This document shows, in pieces, positions 7,184-15,077 of a DNA stretch of 25,939 nt. The stretch comes from a virus. Position 1 is the stretch's first letter, and every line of letters begins with the position of its first letter. The notes below the pieces were generated by a model. It did no database searches and had not been told where the DNA came from. It saw only the letters and a list, made by a program, of their open reading frames with translations. Both the position numbers and the translations under genes were made by a program. Where the stretch lies: positions 1 through 25,939 of IMG/VR virus record IMGVR_UViG_3300033145_000358. The stretch is one strand, 5' to 3'.

Positions 7184-7714
7184 TTATAATTCCAATCTAT
7201 CGCTAACCGGCTTCCCTGTTTTATGATCTATTCTGTCTATCAAATGATCTTTCCCGGCCAACATCGTAGCACTCTGGGCATCAGCTATCGTATCAGCAAC
7301 CTGCCGGGGAACTTCAACGTAAAGTCCATGAGGAACTATCCACTTAAAACCATTTAGCTGAACAGGAGTGTGCGCCCCTTTCATCAACACTTGTTCTTTT
7401 CTTTTGCTGATTTTATTAAAAACCCACTTTACAACTCCTGGTTCTTCCTTACCCTGTAAGGGGATCAAGATCCTTATTTTCTCCTGCTTCATTAACTTAG
7501 CCCTCATCGTTTCCTTTTTACTCATCCACTTTTTCTCATCCTTTTTTAATTGACCGGGAACAACAACATTAGCACGAAGAGTAGTAATTGTAGCGACAAG
7601 AGGCTTTTTAGTCTCAAAATTCTCAGCATCCTCTTCTGGCATCCCTAATTTAACTACTATTTCCCTTAATTCCTTTACTGTTAATTTCATCAAGTCTGTT
7701 GTTTTGTTTGACAT
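7184..7714 (-). CDS. phage protein with possible SAP/Rho-N-like N-terminus
   Basis: A 176-aa basic protein. The first 30 residues ('LMKLTVKELREIVVKLGMPE') look like the small helix-extended-helix of SAP or Rho N-terminal domains, which bind nucleic acid or protein. A Lys-rich stretch follows, with 'KKDEKKWMSKKETMRAKLMK'. The C-terminal half ('GKEEPGVVKWVFNKIS' to 'LNGFKWIVPHGLYVEVPRQV') is beta-rich with a helical end. It sits between the scaffold and capsid genes, where assembly or head-completion proteins are common. The ATG at 7714 has an AU-rich leader (AAAATAAAATAAC). I recognise no named family beyond the N-terminal pattern. Confidence 0.6.
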   Translation of the reverse strand: MSNKTTDLMKLTVKELREIVVKLGMPEEDAENFETKKPLVATITTLRANVVVPGQLKKDEKKWMSKKETMRAKLMKQEKIRILIPLQGKEEPGVVKWVFNKISKRKEQVLMKGAHTPVQLNGFKWIVPHGLYVEVPRQVADTIADAQSATMLAGKDHLIDRIDHKTGKPVSDRLEL

Positions 7715-7737
7715 GTTATTTTATTTTAACATCTAAT

Positions 7738-8373
7738 TTATACGTTCCGGCCAAGTACCTCATTTCTTTTGGCATCCATCTCTTCTTTGGTAGCCTTACT
7801 CCAATCAACTCCTCCACCAGAGGGTTTTCTAGCAGTAGTACCACCACCCTGTGTATCCTTAGCCTTTTTAGCAGCATCTCTTTCTCTCTGCGCTCCTATT
7901 TTTTGCTGATCTTCGGCAGAAACAATCCGCATAGCATCCCTGGCAGTAAGATTAGGATGAACCTTCATATATTTCAAAGCGTTAGCTCTATATTTACCAA
8001 GTTCAGGATTTTCCCTAATTTGAGAGTCTACTTCTAACTGATCTTTAGCATCTCCTACACCTGCTTTTTTCAATTGCTCAGCAACCACCCGGCCAATTGC
8101 TTTTTTATCTTCCAAATCAACGTCATCATCATCGTCCTTCTTGCCATCATCTTTCTTCTTAGTCTCTCTCCTTGTTTCAGGTTCTACATCTTCCGGATCC
8201 TCATCTTCTTCCTTGAGAGTGTCTTTGTAAGTCTCTTTTTGCTCATCAGTAAGATCTTCTACATTCTCATTCAAAAACTCTTTCTGCTCATCGCTAAGAT
8301 CCTCTTGAGCAACCTCAACCACATCATCCAAAACCAGTTCTTCATTGTTGTTATCTTCTTCTTTCTCTGTCAT
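7738..8373 (-). CDS. probable head scaffolding protein
   Basis: 211 residues. The N-terminal 90 are extremely acidic, with two 'DEQKE' repeats (LSDEQKEF, LTDEQKET) and Asp runs. Lys-rich patches and a helical, coiled-coil-prone stretch follow. The C-terminal quarter is basic ('ERDAAKKAKD', 'WSKATKEEMDAKRNEVLG'). A charged, helical, low-complexity protein encoded between portal and major capsid protein is the classic signature of a scaffold, whose basic C-terminus usually contacts the capsid protein. It has its own promoter (8402-8431) and a short leader without a Shine-Dalgarno. The function is inferred from composition and position, not from homology. Confidence 0.7.
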   Translation of the reverse strand: MTEKEEDNNNEELVLDDVVEVAQEDLSDEQKEFLNENVEDLTDEQKETYKDTLKEEDEDPEDVEPETRRETKKKDDGKKDDDDDVDLEDKKAIGRVVAEQLKKAGVGDAKDQLEVDSQIRENPELGKYRANALKYMKVHPNLTARDAMRIVSAEDQQKIGAQRERDAAKKAKDTQGGGTTARKPSGGGVDWSKATKEEMDAKRNEVLGRNV

Positions 8374-8380
8374 AAAAATA

Positions 8381-8395
8381 TCGGTTTTTCCGTTA
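8381..8395 (-). repeat. 15-base leader element, copy 2
   Basis: Leftward TAACGGAAAAACCGA, identical to the copy at 7116-7130. It begins six bases after the -10 box, so it starts at about the first transcribed base, and it ends eight bases before the scaffold ATG. Its recurrence in the two leaders suggests a shared function at the RNA level or a protein-binding site. Confidence 0.75.
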
Positions 8396-8401
8396 CCTAT
8401 T

Positions 8402-8431
8402 ATAATACAACCGTCCTAACAGGATTGTCAA
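8402..8431 (-). promoter_or_regulatory. sigma-70-type promoter of the scaffold gene
   Basis: TTGACA (8431 to 8426), an 18-base spacer, then TATTAT (8407 to 8402). The -35 box overlaps the stop codon of the 115-aa gene upstream. Box sequences and spacer length match the capsid promoter exactly, and the downstream bases are similar (AATAGG here, TAAAGG there). Expected transcription start is near 8395, giving a leader of about 22 bases. Confidence 0.78.
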
Positions 8432-8775
8432 TCTTCGCTTATTTTCTTTCTTTCCGCCTTCAAGCTCTCAAGCGTTGGATAAGGATCAGGATTAGGTTCT
8501 TCCACCTCTGTAGCAGAGAGTCTCTCTAACAAGCTCTCTGGGGTATCTTTTATCTTCCTGTAGATCCTTAGCCTGTCTCTAAGCCTCTCTGTTTCCTCTT
8601 CGGTAGCCTTTCCCCCCTTCACATTCTTTCCATCTAGTATAAGACTGGAAACATTCTTAATATTGGCCCGTAACACCTTCTTCATTAATAGCCAAAAAGG
8701 AGTGGTAACACCGACCTCAAAGGTGGCCCTCGCATCTTCTCTTTTTTTATCAGTATCGAATAGTGAATCTTTCAT
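8428..8775 (-). CDS. small charged protein between portal and scaffold
   Basis: 115 residues from the ATG at 8775. The frame extends six codons further to a GTG at 8793, but that would overlap the portal. The ATG sits one base after the portal TGA stop (TGA T ATG), the same one-base spacing seen at several other junctions here. The protein is mostly helical and charged, with 'TTPFWLLMKKVLRANIKNVS' near the N-terminus, 'EETERLRDRLRIYRKIKDTP' in the middle and a Pro-rich then Lys/Glu-rich tail. I recognise no family. Its position suggests a head-assembly accessory role. Confidence 0.65.
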   Translation of the reverse strand: MKDSLFDTDKKREDARATFEVGVTTPFWLLMKKVLRANIKNVSSLILDGKNVKGGKATEEETERLRDRLRIYRKIKDTPESLLERLSATEVEEPNPDPYPTLESLKAERKKISED

Positions 8776-8776
8776 A

Positions 8777-10762
8777 TCACGTTGTCGCTGCACCGGAAGT
8801 CTGACTTGGAGTTACCGGACTTGGAGTCTCACCAACAGTACCGGGAGTCGCTATCTGTGGTTCCCCAGCCGGCGGTTGAAAAGCGGTAGCCTCCTCATCT
8901 TCCGGAAAGAACTCCGGATTAGTTTTTTTAATACTTAACGCCTCTTCATGAGCTTTAATGTGAGCATAGGTAGCATTTGTATCCCCGGCCTTAGCATGCA
9001 CTTCCAAATGGACATTGTGATCGTCCTCCGCTAATACCGGAACCGTTTTATTTTCATTCAATAAATCATTCTGATCCTCAGCAACCCTCTCATCAATTGT
9101 TGGAGGGAAAAGCCTATCAACTTCGTCTTTTTCTAACCCATTAAGCCTTCCTAATTTCTTTAATCCCCACCGTCTATTGGCAGTTGGCTCCTGTAAGGCG
9201 AGACTGAAATACTCAGTCAACTGAGTCCTCTCTTCTAGCTGTTTGGCACGATTCAGAATTTTACTTTCAATTGTTACGTCCGGATCTATGTTTGCAATTA
9301 TGTTAGAACGAGTTAACTTCCTCCACTTTGCTCCAAATGCACCTTTAATCCTAAGTATCTTCTCGTCTATTTTTTCTTCAAAGTTATCTTTATAAAGCCT
9401 GTACCACTGTTGCCAAAATCTTTTCTCAGACCAACCAAAAACCTTAGCTGACAAAGAATAGCGGGTGGTCACATTTGAAGCAATCAGATTAGTTTCACCT
9501 AGCGGTCTATCCTTCTCTGACTGGATCCCCTGTTGAATGTCCGGAGTGGCAGTAGCCTTCTGAGCCGAAACGTCCAGGGAGTCATAGATGAAATTAAGCA
9601 ATGCCAAATTCGGCCTAGCTTTATTCATAGGAACAATGGTGGTATTTATATTCTCTCCTTTAGGATCTACCGGAATAAACTTGTTGAAACCAAACTTCAA
9701 ATTCTTTTTATTCTCAACCTTGTTAGTATCGTAGATGTACATAGGATAAAGATCCGCTTTCATCGCATCCAGACCCAAATTCTGGGCTACCGCCCTTGCT
9801 CTCTGCTTGTCCTCAGTTAAATCCGGGATAGACGTACCATCCCAATCATGAGAAGTAGGATAGAGAGGTCTATCAATTACCGGCCAAAGAACTCTCTTAG
9901 CCTTACTTTTCAAAACCTGGATCCCTATTACCTTGCCACGCTGATTAGCCAACCACACCTTTACCTTTTCAACCTTACCCTTCATTTCGTAATGAGTGTG
10001 CCATTCAGTTATGTCATATTCAGCATTAGCCCCTAATCCCTCCTCAGCATACCGTTTTTGGTTCTGTCTACCCTGCGCCGCATCCCTGGCCTCCTGAGCG
10101 TCCCGGAGAAGAGACTTTGTGCCACTACCCACCCTAATTCCCCTAAAATCATTGTCAAAAATATGAGAATGATCCTTGACTGCCCGCTTTGTCATTTTCA
10201 CTTCCCTACCAAAAAATCTGGCCGCTCCCTTACCCATTCTGTTTCCGTTGATTGAAGTAGCCCTCGGATCTTTAAGAAAACTGAGAGGATCTAAAACCTC
10301 CGGAACCGGTAAGAAAATATGATTATCCGCATCTCTTTCCCATTCATGAAGTGCCAATAGTCCACGACCAAAGAACAAAGTATCCCAATCCCAAAAATAA
10401 TCAGTCTCGTCCTTCTCCATGTCAACATAATCAATCTCAGCCATTGAATCAAGATTGTCTGCTGTTTCTTCATCCCCATCTTCTTTCCCACCAAACTCAA
10501 CTGTCAATTTATCCACGTACAATGAGGCCAAAACTGTTTGATGAATAGTGAATAGGGTAGTGTCACCAACCGCTTTCTTGTCTCGTTTTTGGTTGTTGTA
10601 GAGCTTGAGCCTTATCCTCCACTCAAGTATTTTGGGTTGTTGATGTTTCCAGGCTAAATTATATTCAGATTGAACTTGTTTTGCTAGATCCGCATATTTG
10701 TTTCCAACCGACTCAGCCTTTTTAGGTTCCCCCACCTTTGGTAGTGTTTCTTTTTCCGGCAT
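8777..10762 (-). CDS. portal protein
   Basis: A 661-aa protein, in the size range of P22/N4-type portals, forming the dodecameric DNA channel at one capsid vertex. It has the expected order. A helical N-terminus ('YADLAKQVQSEYNLAWKHQQ') is followed by 'LFTIHQTVLASLYVDKLTVE'. Then comes 'DTLFFGRGLLALHEWERD', the stretch in which portals test for a bound sample state, and a central domain with 'ITEWHTHYEMKGKVEKVKVW'. A long helical crown region contains 'KRFWQQWYRLYKDNFEE', and a Pro/Thr-rich tail ends the protein. It lies between the terminase-side genes and the scaffold and capsid genes, as portals do. The only oddity is the fibre-like block separating it from the terminase. Confidence 0.88.
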   Translation of the reverse strand: MPEKETLPKVGEPKKAESVGNKYADLAKQVQSEYNLAWKHQQPKILEWRIRLKLYNNQKRDKKAVGDTTLFTIHQTVLASLYVDKLTVEFGGKEDGDEETADNLDSMAEIDYVDMEKDETDYFWDWDTLFFGRGLLALHEWERDADNHIFLPVPEVLDPLSFLKDPRATSINGNRMGKGAARFFGREVKMTKRAVKDHSHIFDNDFRGIRVGSGTKSLLRDAQEARDAAQGRQNQKRYAEEGLGANAEYDITEWHTHYEMKGKVEKVKVWLANQRGKVIGIQVLKSKAKRVLWPVIDRPLYPTSHDWDGTSIPDLTEDKQRARAVAQNLGLDAMKADLYPMYIYDTNKVENKKNLKFGFNKFIPVDPKGENINTTIVPMNKARPNLALLNFIYDSLDVSAQKATATPDIQQGIQSEKDRPLGETNLIASNVTTRYSLSAKVFGWSEKRFWQQWYRLYKDNFEEKIDEKILRIKGAFGAKWRKLTRSNIIANIDPDVTIESKILNRAKQLEERTQLTEYFSLALQEPTANRRWGLKKLGRLNGLEKDEVDRLFPPTIDERVAEDQNDLLNENKTVPVLAEDDHNVHLEVHAKAGDTNATYAHIKAHEEALSIKKTNPEFFPEDEEATAFQPPAGEPQIATPGTVGETPSPVTPSQTSGAATT

Positions 10763-10766
10763 AGAT

Positions 10767-11144
10767 TCAGTTTAACACTTTTTGTCTTCCGCTTTCAAAA
10801 ATCTTGATAGTTTCCTTCGTCTTTTTATCCAATTTTCCACCAAGATGCATATCAATAGTTGCCACGGCTCCGGCCATAGTCATTGCCGCCGCTTGATTAA
10901 CCTCATCCTTAGTCAAATCTTTCTTCCCCGGAGAGGGCTTGATTATCCAATAGGAAGAATAGAGCTGATCCTTATAAATTACCAAGTATTCAAATATCTC
11001 TATGTCAATTCTTCTGAGATAGATCATGCACCCACGATAGGGGATCGCTTTCAGCGTTGTGATTCGACCTTTAACCTTTTTTACCTTTGGTGTTTGAATT
11101 TTCTTTGCCACGTTTCCCTTCAAGAAGATCGCAAATTCTTCCAT
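10767..11144 (-). CDS. small phage protein upstream of portal
   Basis: 125 residues, basic at the N-terminus ('TPKVKKVKGRITTLKAIPY'), with a central beta-rich stretch ('CMIYLRRIDIEIFEYLVIY', 'LYSSYWIIKPSPGKKDLT'). The C-terminal half is helical ('NQAAAMTMAGAVATIDMHLG'). The ATG at 11144 lies 74 bases inside the upstream gene. No other good start exists before residue 39, and the overlap region encodes a Lys-rich tract in both frames. It precedes the portal by four bases. I recognise no family; the spacing suggests a protein made together with the portal. Confidence 0.6.
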   Translation of the reverse strand: MEEFAIFLKGNVAKKIQTPKVKKVKGRITTLKAIPYRGCMIYLRRIDIEIFEYLVIYKDQLYSSYWIIKPSPGKKDLTKDEVNQAAAMTMAGAVATIDMHLGGKLDKKTKETIKIFESGRQKVLN

Positions 11145-11442
11145 AAACTAACGGATTAATGTTAGCAACCTTACCTGCCCGATCTTTTATAAATGCTGCT
11201 GATTCTACAGATAACTGTAATTCCTTTTTTGCCAACCACAATTTAACTGAAAGATGATAAATCCTTCCCTTAAGGTCTGCCGTCAAAGGAACCGGCGCTC
11301 CTCTTGCTCCTAATTCCACCCCATTAATAACAGAATTTAACGCATCCCTGACAGTTAAATCCTTGTCCTTCTTCCCGGCCTTAATCATTTTCAGCGACTT
11401 ATCCTCGTAGTCTTTCAAAACCTGCTTTAGGTTTATTTTCAT
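11071..11442 (-). CDS. small phage protein of a widespread uncharacterised type
   Basis: 123 residues. The layout is familiar from many tailed phages but I know no function for it. It starts 'MKINLKQVLKDYEDKSLK' and continues 'LTVRDALNSVINGVEL'. A helix 'GRIYHLSVKLWLAKKELQLS' leads to 'VESAAFIKDRAGK', then 'NPLVYGRICDLLEGK' near the end. The typical form reads 'L.lrdaL...L', 'klkry.L..ki..a...veLs.ed...ik..ig'. The last 25 codons overlap the next gene out of frame and encode a Lys/Gly-rich tail that could be dispensable. The ATG at 11442 has an AU-rich leader (AATACAATC). Confidence 0.65.
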   Translation of the reverse strand: MKINLKQVLKDYEDKSLKMIKAGKKDKDLTVRDALNSVINGVELGARGAPVPLTADLKGRIYHLSVKLWLAKKELQLSVESAAFIKDRAGKVANINPLVYGRICDLLEGKRGKENSNTKGKKG

Positions 11443-11459
11443 GATTGTATTTTAACACA

Positions 11460-12641
11460 TTATATTTTTTGTATTTCTATCCAAACCTGACAATTATTAC
11501 CTCCGCTTTCGCTTCTCATTTGACAATACAATTCTGTTCCAGCATTAAAGATAAACTCTGTACCCGATGGGGCAGCCATAGCCCATTTCTTAACACCCCT
11601 AAACAAAATACGATCATGATAAATCGCACCAGAATTACCACTAAATCTTAATTCATGCCACTCAGTATCAACAGGTTCAACGTGAACACCCACAATCCTA
11701 AAAGGTTGATCTATCTCATTTTCAGAAGCAAATACAACAGCATCTCCCCAATCAGCCTCAATTCCTGTAGCCCCATCTCCAGCAGTTGCTAGTAATCCAT
11801 TTAAGTCAACAGGTATTAATTCAATTGGGAACTGTCCATATATATTTGACCAAGAATGATCTTTCACCTCATCATCTACATTCTTTGTATTGCCGTGAAA
11901 TAATATATTATCAAAGTGTTGTCCACTTCCATCATCAATATTTAAGGCAATTCCGTTAGCGTGAGAACAACCCCCAATATCAATATCCTTAAATACATTT
12001 TCGTTCGGGGCAGTTCCAACAATCTGAATCCCCTCAAGACAAGCATGAATGTGTAGATGCTTAAAATGCGAACAACAGAAATTATCTACTAAAATGCCCC
12101 TACAATAGGTAATATTACCAAGTACGTCTATATTCTCAACCCTAACGCGTTTGCCAGTTGAGGCGTGATCTAGGTGTAAACAAGTCTTTACTGAGGTTAA
12201 ATCTTCACCAACAAACTGAGTATTTAAAACTCTTGATCCACCGTGAGTTAAAATTAAACCATTATTGCCAGTACCCAGATTGATGTTTAAACTTATAATT
12301 GCAACCTTGCCCGTGAACTTCATTACTGAAGTTGCTGTTTCATGTTCGTTCTTTATCTTTGCCCAATTCCTAAACGCGCCCTTTAGAATATAATTACCTG
12401 TCCATGTCGGATCACCATCAGTATTTATATCGTAGTTAGTTGCATGAGGAGAAATCATTATCAGGGTACAATCGCCCGGATCTGTACTAGCAACTGCTAG
12501 AGCCGCTTGAATTGTAGTAAACGCCCCACCCCATGTCTTTCCGTTAGTTCCTGCACCCTCTGGTGAAACGTAAAGAGTCTCAGTAACAGCCCTACCAATA
12601 ATTCCCGTTCCTATTTCTGGTAAATGACTTATAAAACTCAT
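11460..12641 (-). CDS. tailspike-like parallel beta-helix protein
   Basis: 393 residues. The open frame continues to a TTG at 12674, but a strong Shine-Dalgarno (GGAGGG) ten bases before the ATG at 12641 fixes the start. That ATG is one base after the upstream stop. 'LYVSPEGAGTNGKTWGGAF' with 'TTIQAALAVA' is the opening motif of right-handed beta-helix domains. Rungs follow ('VAIISLNINLGTGNNGLIL', 'VRVENIDVLGNITYCRGIL', 'NENVFKDIDIGGCSHANGI', 'GQHFDNILFHGNTKN'). The C-terminal 110 residues form a separate beta-rich domain ('FRIVGVHVEPVDTEWHELRF', 'TELYCQMRSESGGNNCQVW'), perhaps a receptor-binding or trimerisation part. A tailspike or glycan-degrading role is plausible; catalytic residues cannot be assigned. 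Confidence 0.75.
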   Translation of the reverse strand: MSFISHLPEIGTGIIGRAVTETLYVSPEGAGTNGKTWGGAFTTIQAALAVASTDPGDCTLIMISPHATNYDINTDGDPTWTGNYILKGAFRNWAKIKNEHETATSVMKFTGKVAIISLNINLGTGNNGLILTHGGSRVLNTQFVGEDLTSVKTCLHLDHASTGKRVRVENIDVLGNITYCRGILVDNFCCSHFKHLHIHACLEGIQIVGTAPNENVFKDIDIGGCSHANGIALNIDDGSGQHFDNILFHGNTKNVDDEVKDHSWSNIYGQFPIELIPVDLNGLLATAGDGATGIEADWGDAVVFASENEIDQPFRIVGVHVEPVDTEWHELRFSGNSGAIYHDRILFRGVKKWAMAAPSGTEFIFNAGTELYCQMRSESGGNNCQVWIEIQKI

Positions 12642-12642
12642 A

Positions 12643-14241
12643 TTAAAATACCCTCCAACCTTCTGTGGATTCAAATATAATTATAATGGAGTCCTCATCA
12701 CTTAACAATTGAGTCAACTCCCCATTTATCTCCTCTGATCCATCCCCATCAATAGTTAAATCATTACCCGAACCACCACAATTAGTAATAAAAAATCTTT
12801 GCCCATCCACTCCTGCCGGGAGAGTCAAAGTCCAGGCCGCCCCATCAGTATCACAATAAATAGCATCATCGGTTACTAAAACAGTATAAGTAGTTGTTTC
12901 GCGAGTAGTGTTTACTATACGCCCACCAGTTGTATGAAGTTCCGCTAATGGCTCTGCCGTCCCAATACCAACATTGCCATTATCAAGAATAGTTATCGCT
13001 CCGGTAGCCCCACTGTTTGTTAGAAGAGTCTGTCCACCTGTTACGTCTGACAACACCGCAAGTTCACCAGAAGCATTTGGAAATTGAAAGGTTTTGTTGG
13101 CAGTAGCAATGTTATCCGACAAAAGAATGGCGGACTTTGTGCTTCCACCAGTCTTAAGACGAATCCCGTCAGTCATCTCAATCTGAAAATACTTACTCCC
13201 CACCGCCCCTTGTGATGAATTGAACAAGCCAACCGTGCCGTCAACAGCCAATCTCAAATTAGGCTCCCAACTTCCTGCCCCATCAGCACCGGTATTAGCC
13301 ACAATGTAGCAAAGACCTTCCGTAATTACAGGATATGTGGTTCCCCAAACAGGATCAGTGTGAGTTGCCCGATACCCCAAAGATCTCGTCTTGGCAGTAT
13401 CAAAATAAATTACCTTCTCATCTGCCATTCCCAAATCTCCGGACATGGTATCTCCGGCTTTTTCTACCCAGATATCACCTGTGCCACCTGCGATTAACCC
13501 AAGATTAGTCCTAGCATCACCAGCGTTATCCAGATCAGAAAGATCATTTAGTATTTGAAGATAGCGAGCATCTCCATACGTTCCTACCCTGCCATCTGTG
13601 TAGTAGAGGTTTGTACCCTCAGACAAATCAGTTGTGGAAAAAGTTGACAGATCATCTAGTACAGCCAATTCACCTAGTCCCAACCCTGTCCTGGCGTTTG
13701 CCGGAGAGGTAGGATTGTAATTCGTTCCATCCGCCATTAAAAAGAAATTAGCGGTATTGGTAGTCATAAACAAATCATTACCAGAAATAATCAAGTCCCC
13801 ACCAACAGTTAAATCACCAGAAGTATTAATCGTACCATCAGGATTCATTACGAACTGATCGTCATTGACTCCAATAGCAGAATAGGTAGCCCACTCCATC
13901 CTGGTAGGTACATAATCACCAGAATCCCCTATTTGCTGAACTGACATGTAACAACCACCAGCAAATTCATCGGAATCATTAACACCCATATACTTGATGT
14001 TTCCAAGAAAAGTTCCGTCAAGTGTTTCTAGGACTGTTCCTGCGGTATTGCTTTGAGATTTACGAAAGTAAAGCCGACCATATCTATCGGGGTTGTCAGA
14101 ATATTGATCTAAGTAAAGGTGATAAGATTCATCATCTACTGCCTGAATAGCCAAATCACCAGTAAGAGGACTATTGACACAATCTAGCCTAAGATACCTA
14201 CTGTCTAAAAGTGCTATTGGTATTCCACCTATTGTTTTCAT
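12643..14241 (-). CDS. tail-fibre-like protein
   Basis: A 532-aa, Gly/Asn/Thr-rich protein with fibre hallmarks. These are 'NSPLTGDLAI' and 'KAGDTMSGDLGM' (the 'PLTGDL/TMSGDL' repeat that starts fibre segments), two 'ARTxLGL' motifs (residues about 184 and 243), 'LSEGTNLYYTDGRV' and 'NVGIGTAEPLAELHTTG'. Near the C-terminus are 'TDDAIYCDTDGAAWTLTLPA' and 'GSGNDLTIDGDGSEEINGE', a common final beta-prism-like domain. These features are known from phage long-fibre and side-fibre proteins. Its place between TerL and the portal, next to a beta-helix protein, makes an exchangeable receptor-binding cassette. Start is ATG at 14241, three bases after the upstream stop. Confidence 0.8.
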   Translation of the reverse strand: MKTIGGIPIALLDSRYLRLDCVNSPLTGDLAIQAVDDESYHLYLDQYSDNPDRYGRLYFRKSQSNTAGTVLETLDGTFLGNIKYMGVNDSDEFAGGCYMSVQQIGDSGDYVPTRMEWATYSAIGVNDDQFVMNPDGTINTSGDLTVGGDLIISGNDLFMTTNTANFFLMADGTNYNPTSPANARTGLGLGELAVLDDLSTFSTTDLSEGTNLYYTDGRVGTYGDARYLQILNDLSDLDNAGDARTNLGLIAGGTGDIWVEKAGDTMSGDLGMADEKVIYFDTAKTRSLGYRATHTDPVWGTTYPVITEGLCYIVANTGADGAGSWEPNLRLAVDGTVGLFNSSQGAVGSKYFQIEMTDGIRLKTGGSTKSAILLSDNIATANKTFQFPNASGELAVLSDVTGGQTLLTNSGATGAITILDNGNVGIGTAEPLAELHTTGGRIVNTTRETTTYTVLVTDDAIYCDTDGAAWTLTLPAGVDGQRFFITNCGGSGNDLTIDGDGSEEINGELTQLLSDEDSIIIIFESTEGWRVF

Positions 14242-14244
14242 AGC

Positions 14245-14538
14245 TTAAACCCATACTTCTATTTCAACCACAACCCCGGCCTCAGACGAAGCCAGATATA
14301 TTTTTTTACCGGTTATATCACTATCGTCCCCCCGGTACTCCAACCCCGCCGGTATCGTTGCGTAGGGAGCCGTTGGCGTTGCCACCTTGCCTGTTTCCCA
14401 AGCATATCGAACATTGAATAAAGTCCTGCACCTAACCCTAAATTCTCTGGTACTGGAAGGAAGAGCCTGTGAATACTGAGTGTCAGCGACAGTCAGAATT
14501 TTATTATAAATCGTAGGTTCTTTAGTTGGATTAGGCAT
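14245..14538 (-). CDS. small beta-rich virion-like protein
   Basis: 97 residues: 'TIYNKILTVADTQYSQALPS' then 'STREFRVRCRTLFNVRYAWE', 'YATIPAGLEYRGDDSDITGK' and 'KIYLASSEAGVVVEIEVWV'. The pattern of a leading strand, 'R.lrfrvR....vRya...g' and a closing 'iyl.ss.agv.veie.w' is one I associate with small accessory structural proteins of phages. Its ATG directly abuts the stop of the upstream gene (TAG ATG). It stands immediately before the fibre-like gene, so a role at the fibre base or in a decoration is possible. Confidence 0.65.
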   Translation of the reverse strand: MPNPTKEPTIYNKILTVADTQYSQALPSSTREFRVRCRTLFNVRYAWETGKVATPTAPYATIPAGLEYRGDDSDITGKKIYLASSEAGVVVEIEVWV

Positions 14539-14853
14539 CTACTTTATCTTACCACTTCGCGCATCTGCCACCGTTCGTTCAAAATCTTCTCTCTCCAAGC
14601 TTTTAGCATCAACCGGGGTATTCCCCAAAGGCTTAACAGCTAGTATCTGAAACTCGCCCTCAATCTTTTCCCTGTCAGTCATATCATCCGCTCCAACGTA
14701 CTTAGTATTTGCCTTAGCGATCATCTCCACCTTAACAATCAAATAGTATTTCTTGTTTACCTCCCAACTTCTGACCTGGGGTAGCTCCTCTTGTCTCAAA
14801 CTAAAACGTGGCAACCTTCTCCCTGGGGCGTGTATTGGCATGTCTCCGATCAT
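14539..14853 (-). CDS. unknown protein between TerL and the fibre-like block
   Basis: 104 residues. After a basic N-terminus ('HAPGRRLPRFSLRQEELPQV') it has a two-strand-like stretch ('WEVNKKYYLIVKVEMIAKAN') and a polar, helical C-terminus. A second ATG at codon 5 (14841) is an equally possible start. The stop abuts the next ATG, so it belongs to the same tightly spaced run as the TerL-side genes. I recognise no family. Confidence 0.6.
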   Translation of the reverse strand: MIGDMPIHAPGRRLPRFSLRQEELPQVRSWEVNKKYYLIVKVEMIAKANTKYVGADDMTDREKIEGEFQILAVKPLGNTPVDAKSLEREDFERTVADARSGKIK

Positions 14854-14864
14854 AATTCATTGTA

Positions 14865-15077
14865 TCAAAGTAAATCCCTCACCGCATCCTGCCCCTTATC
14901 TTCGGTCAACATAATACTCTCGCTAGACTCAAACCTGATTAGCTTTCCAGCATGCTTGTAAATAATGACTTTTCCAAACGAACACTTCCTAAGACACTTT
15001 AACAAGTGAGCTTCTTTGGCAGTGATTTCCACTTTTACCTTAACCTCTGGTTTTTCTGGGACAAGTGGGTTAGTCAT
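14865..15077 (-). CDS. small unknown protein overlapping the TerL stop
   Basis: 70 residues from the ATG at 15077, which overlaps the last eight bases of the TerL gene. A TTG four codons earlier (15089) is less likely. The protein has 'KVKVEITAKEAHLLKCLRKC' followed by 'FGKVIIYKHAGKLIRFESSE', a strand-helix-strand pattern with two cysteines. I recognise no family. The overlap implies translation coupled to the large terminase. Confidence 0.6.
   Translation of the reverse strand: MTNPLVPEKPEVKVKVEITAKEAHLLKCLRKCSFGKVIIYKHAGKLIRFESSESIMLTEDKGQDAVRDLL

Noticed and set aside
8074-8529. 151-codon plus-strand open frame opposite the scaffold gene
   Set aside because: It mirrors the Asp/Glu/Lys-rich scaffold codons and yields a Phe/Leu/Ile-rich sequence of low complexity. 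It spans the scaffold promoter and has no ribosome site.
10497-10506. TTGACA hexamers within the portal gene and other coding regions
   Set aside because: They lie in conserved coding sequence without a matching -10 at an acceptable distance.
12642-12674. TTG start at 12674 for the beta-helix gene
   Set aside because: A GGAGGG ribosome site stands before the ATG at 12641, and that ATG follows the upstream stop by one base.
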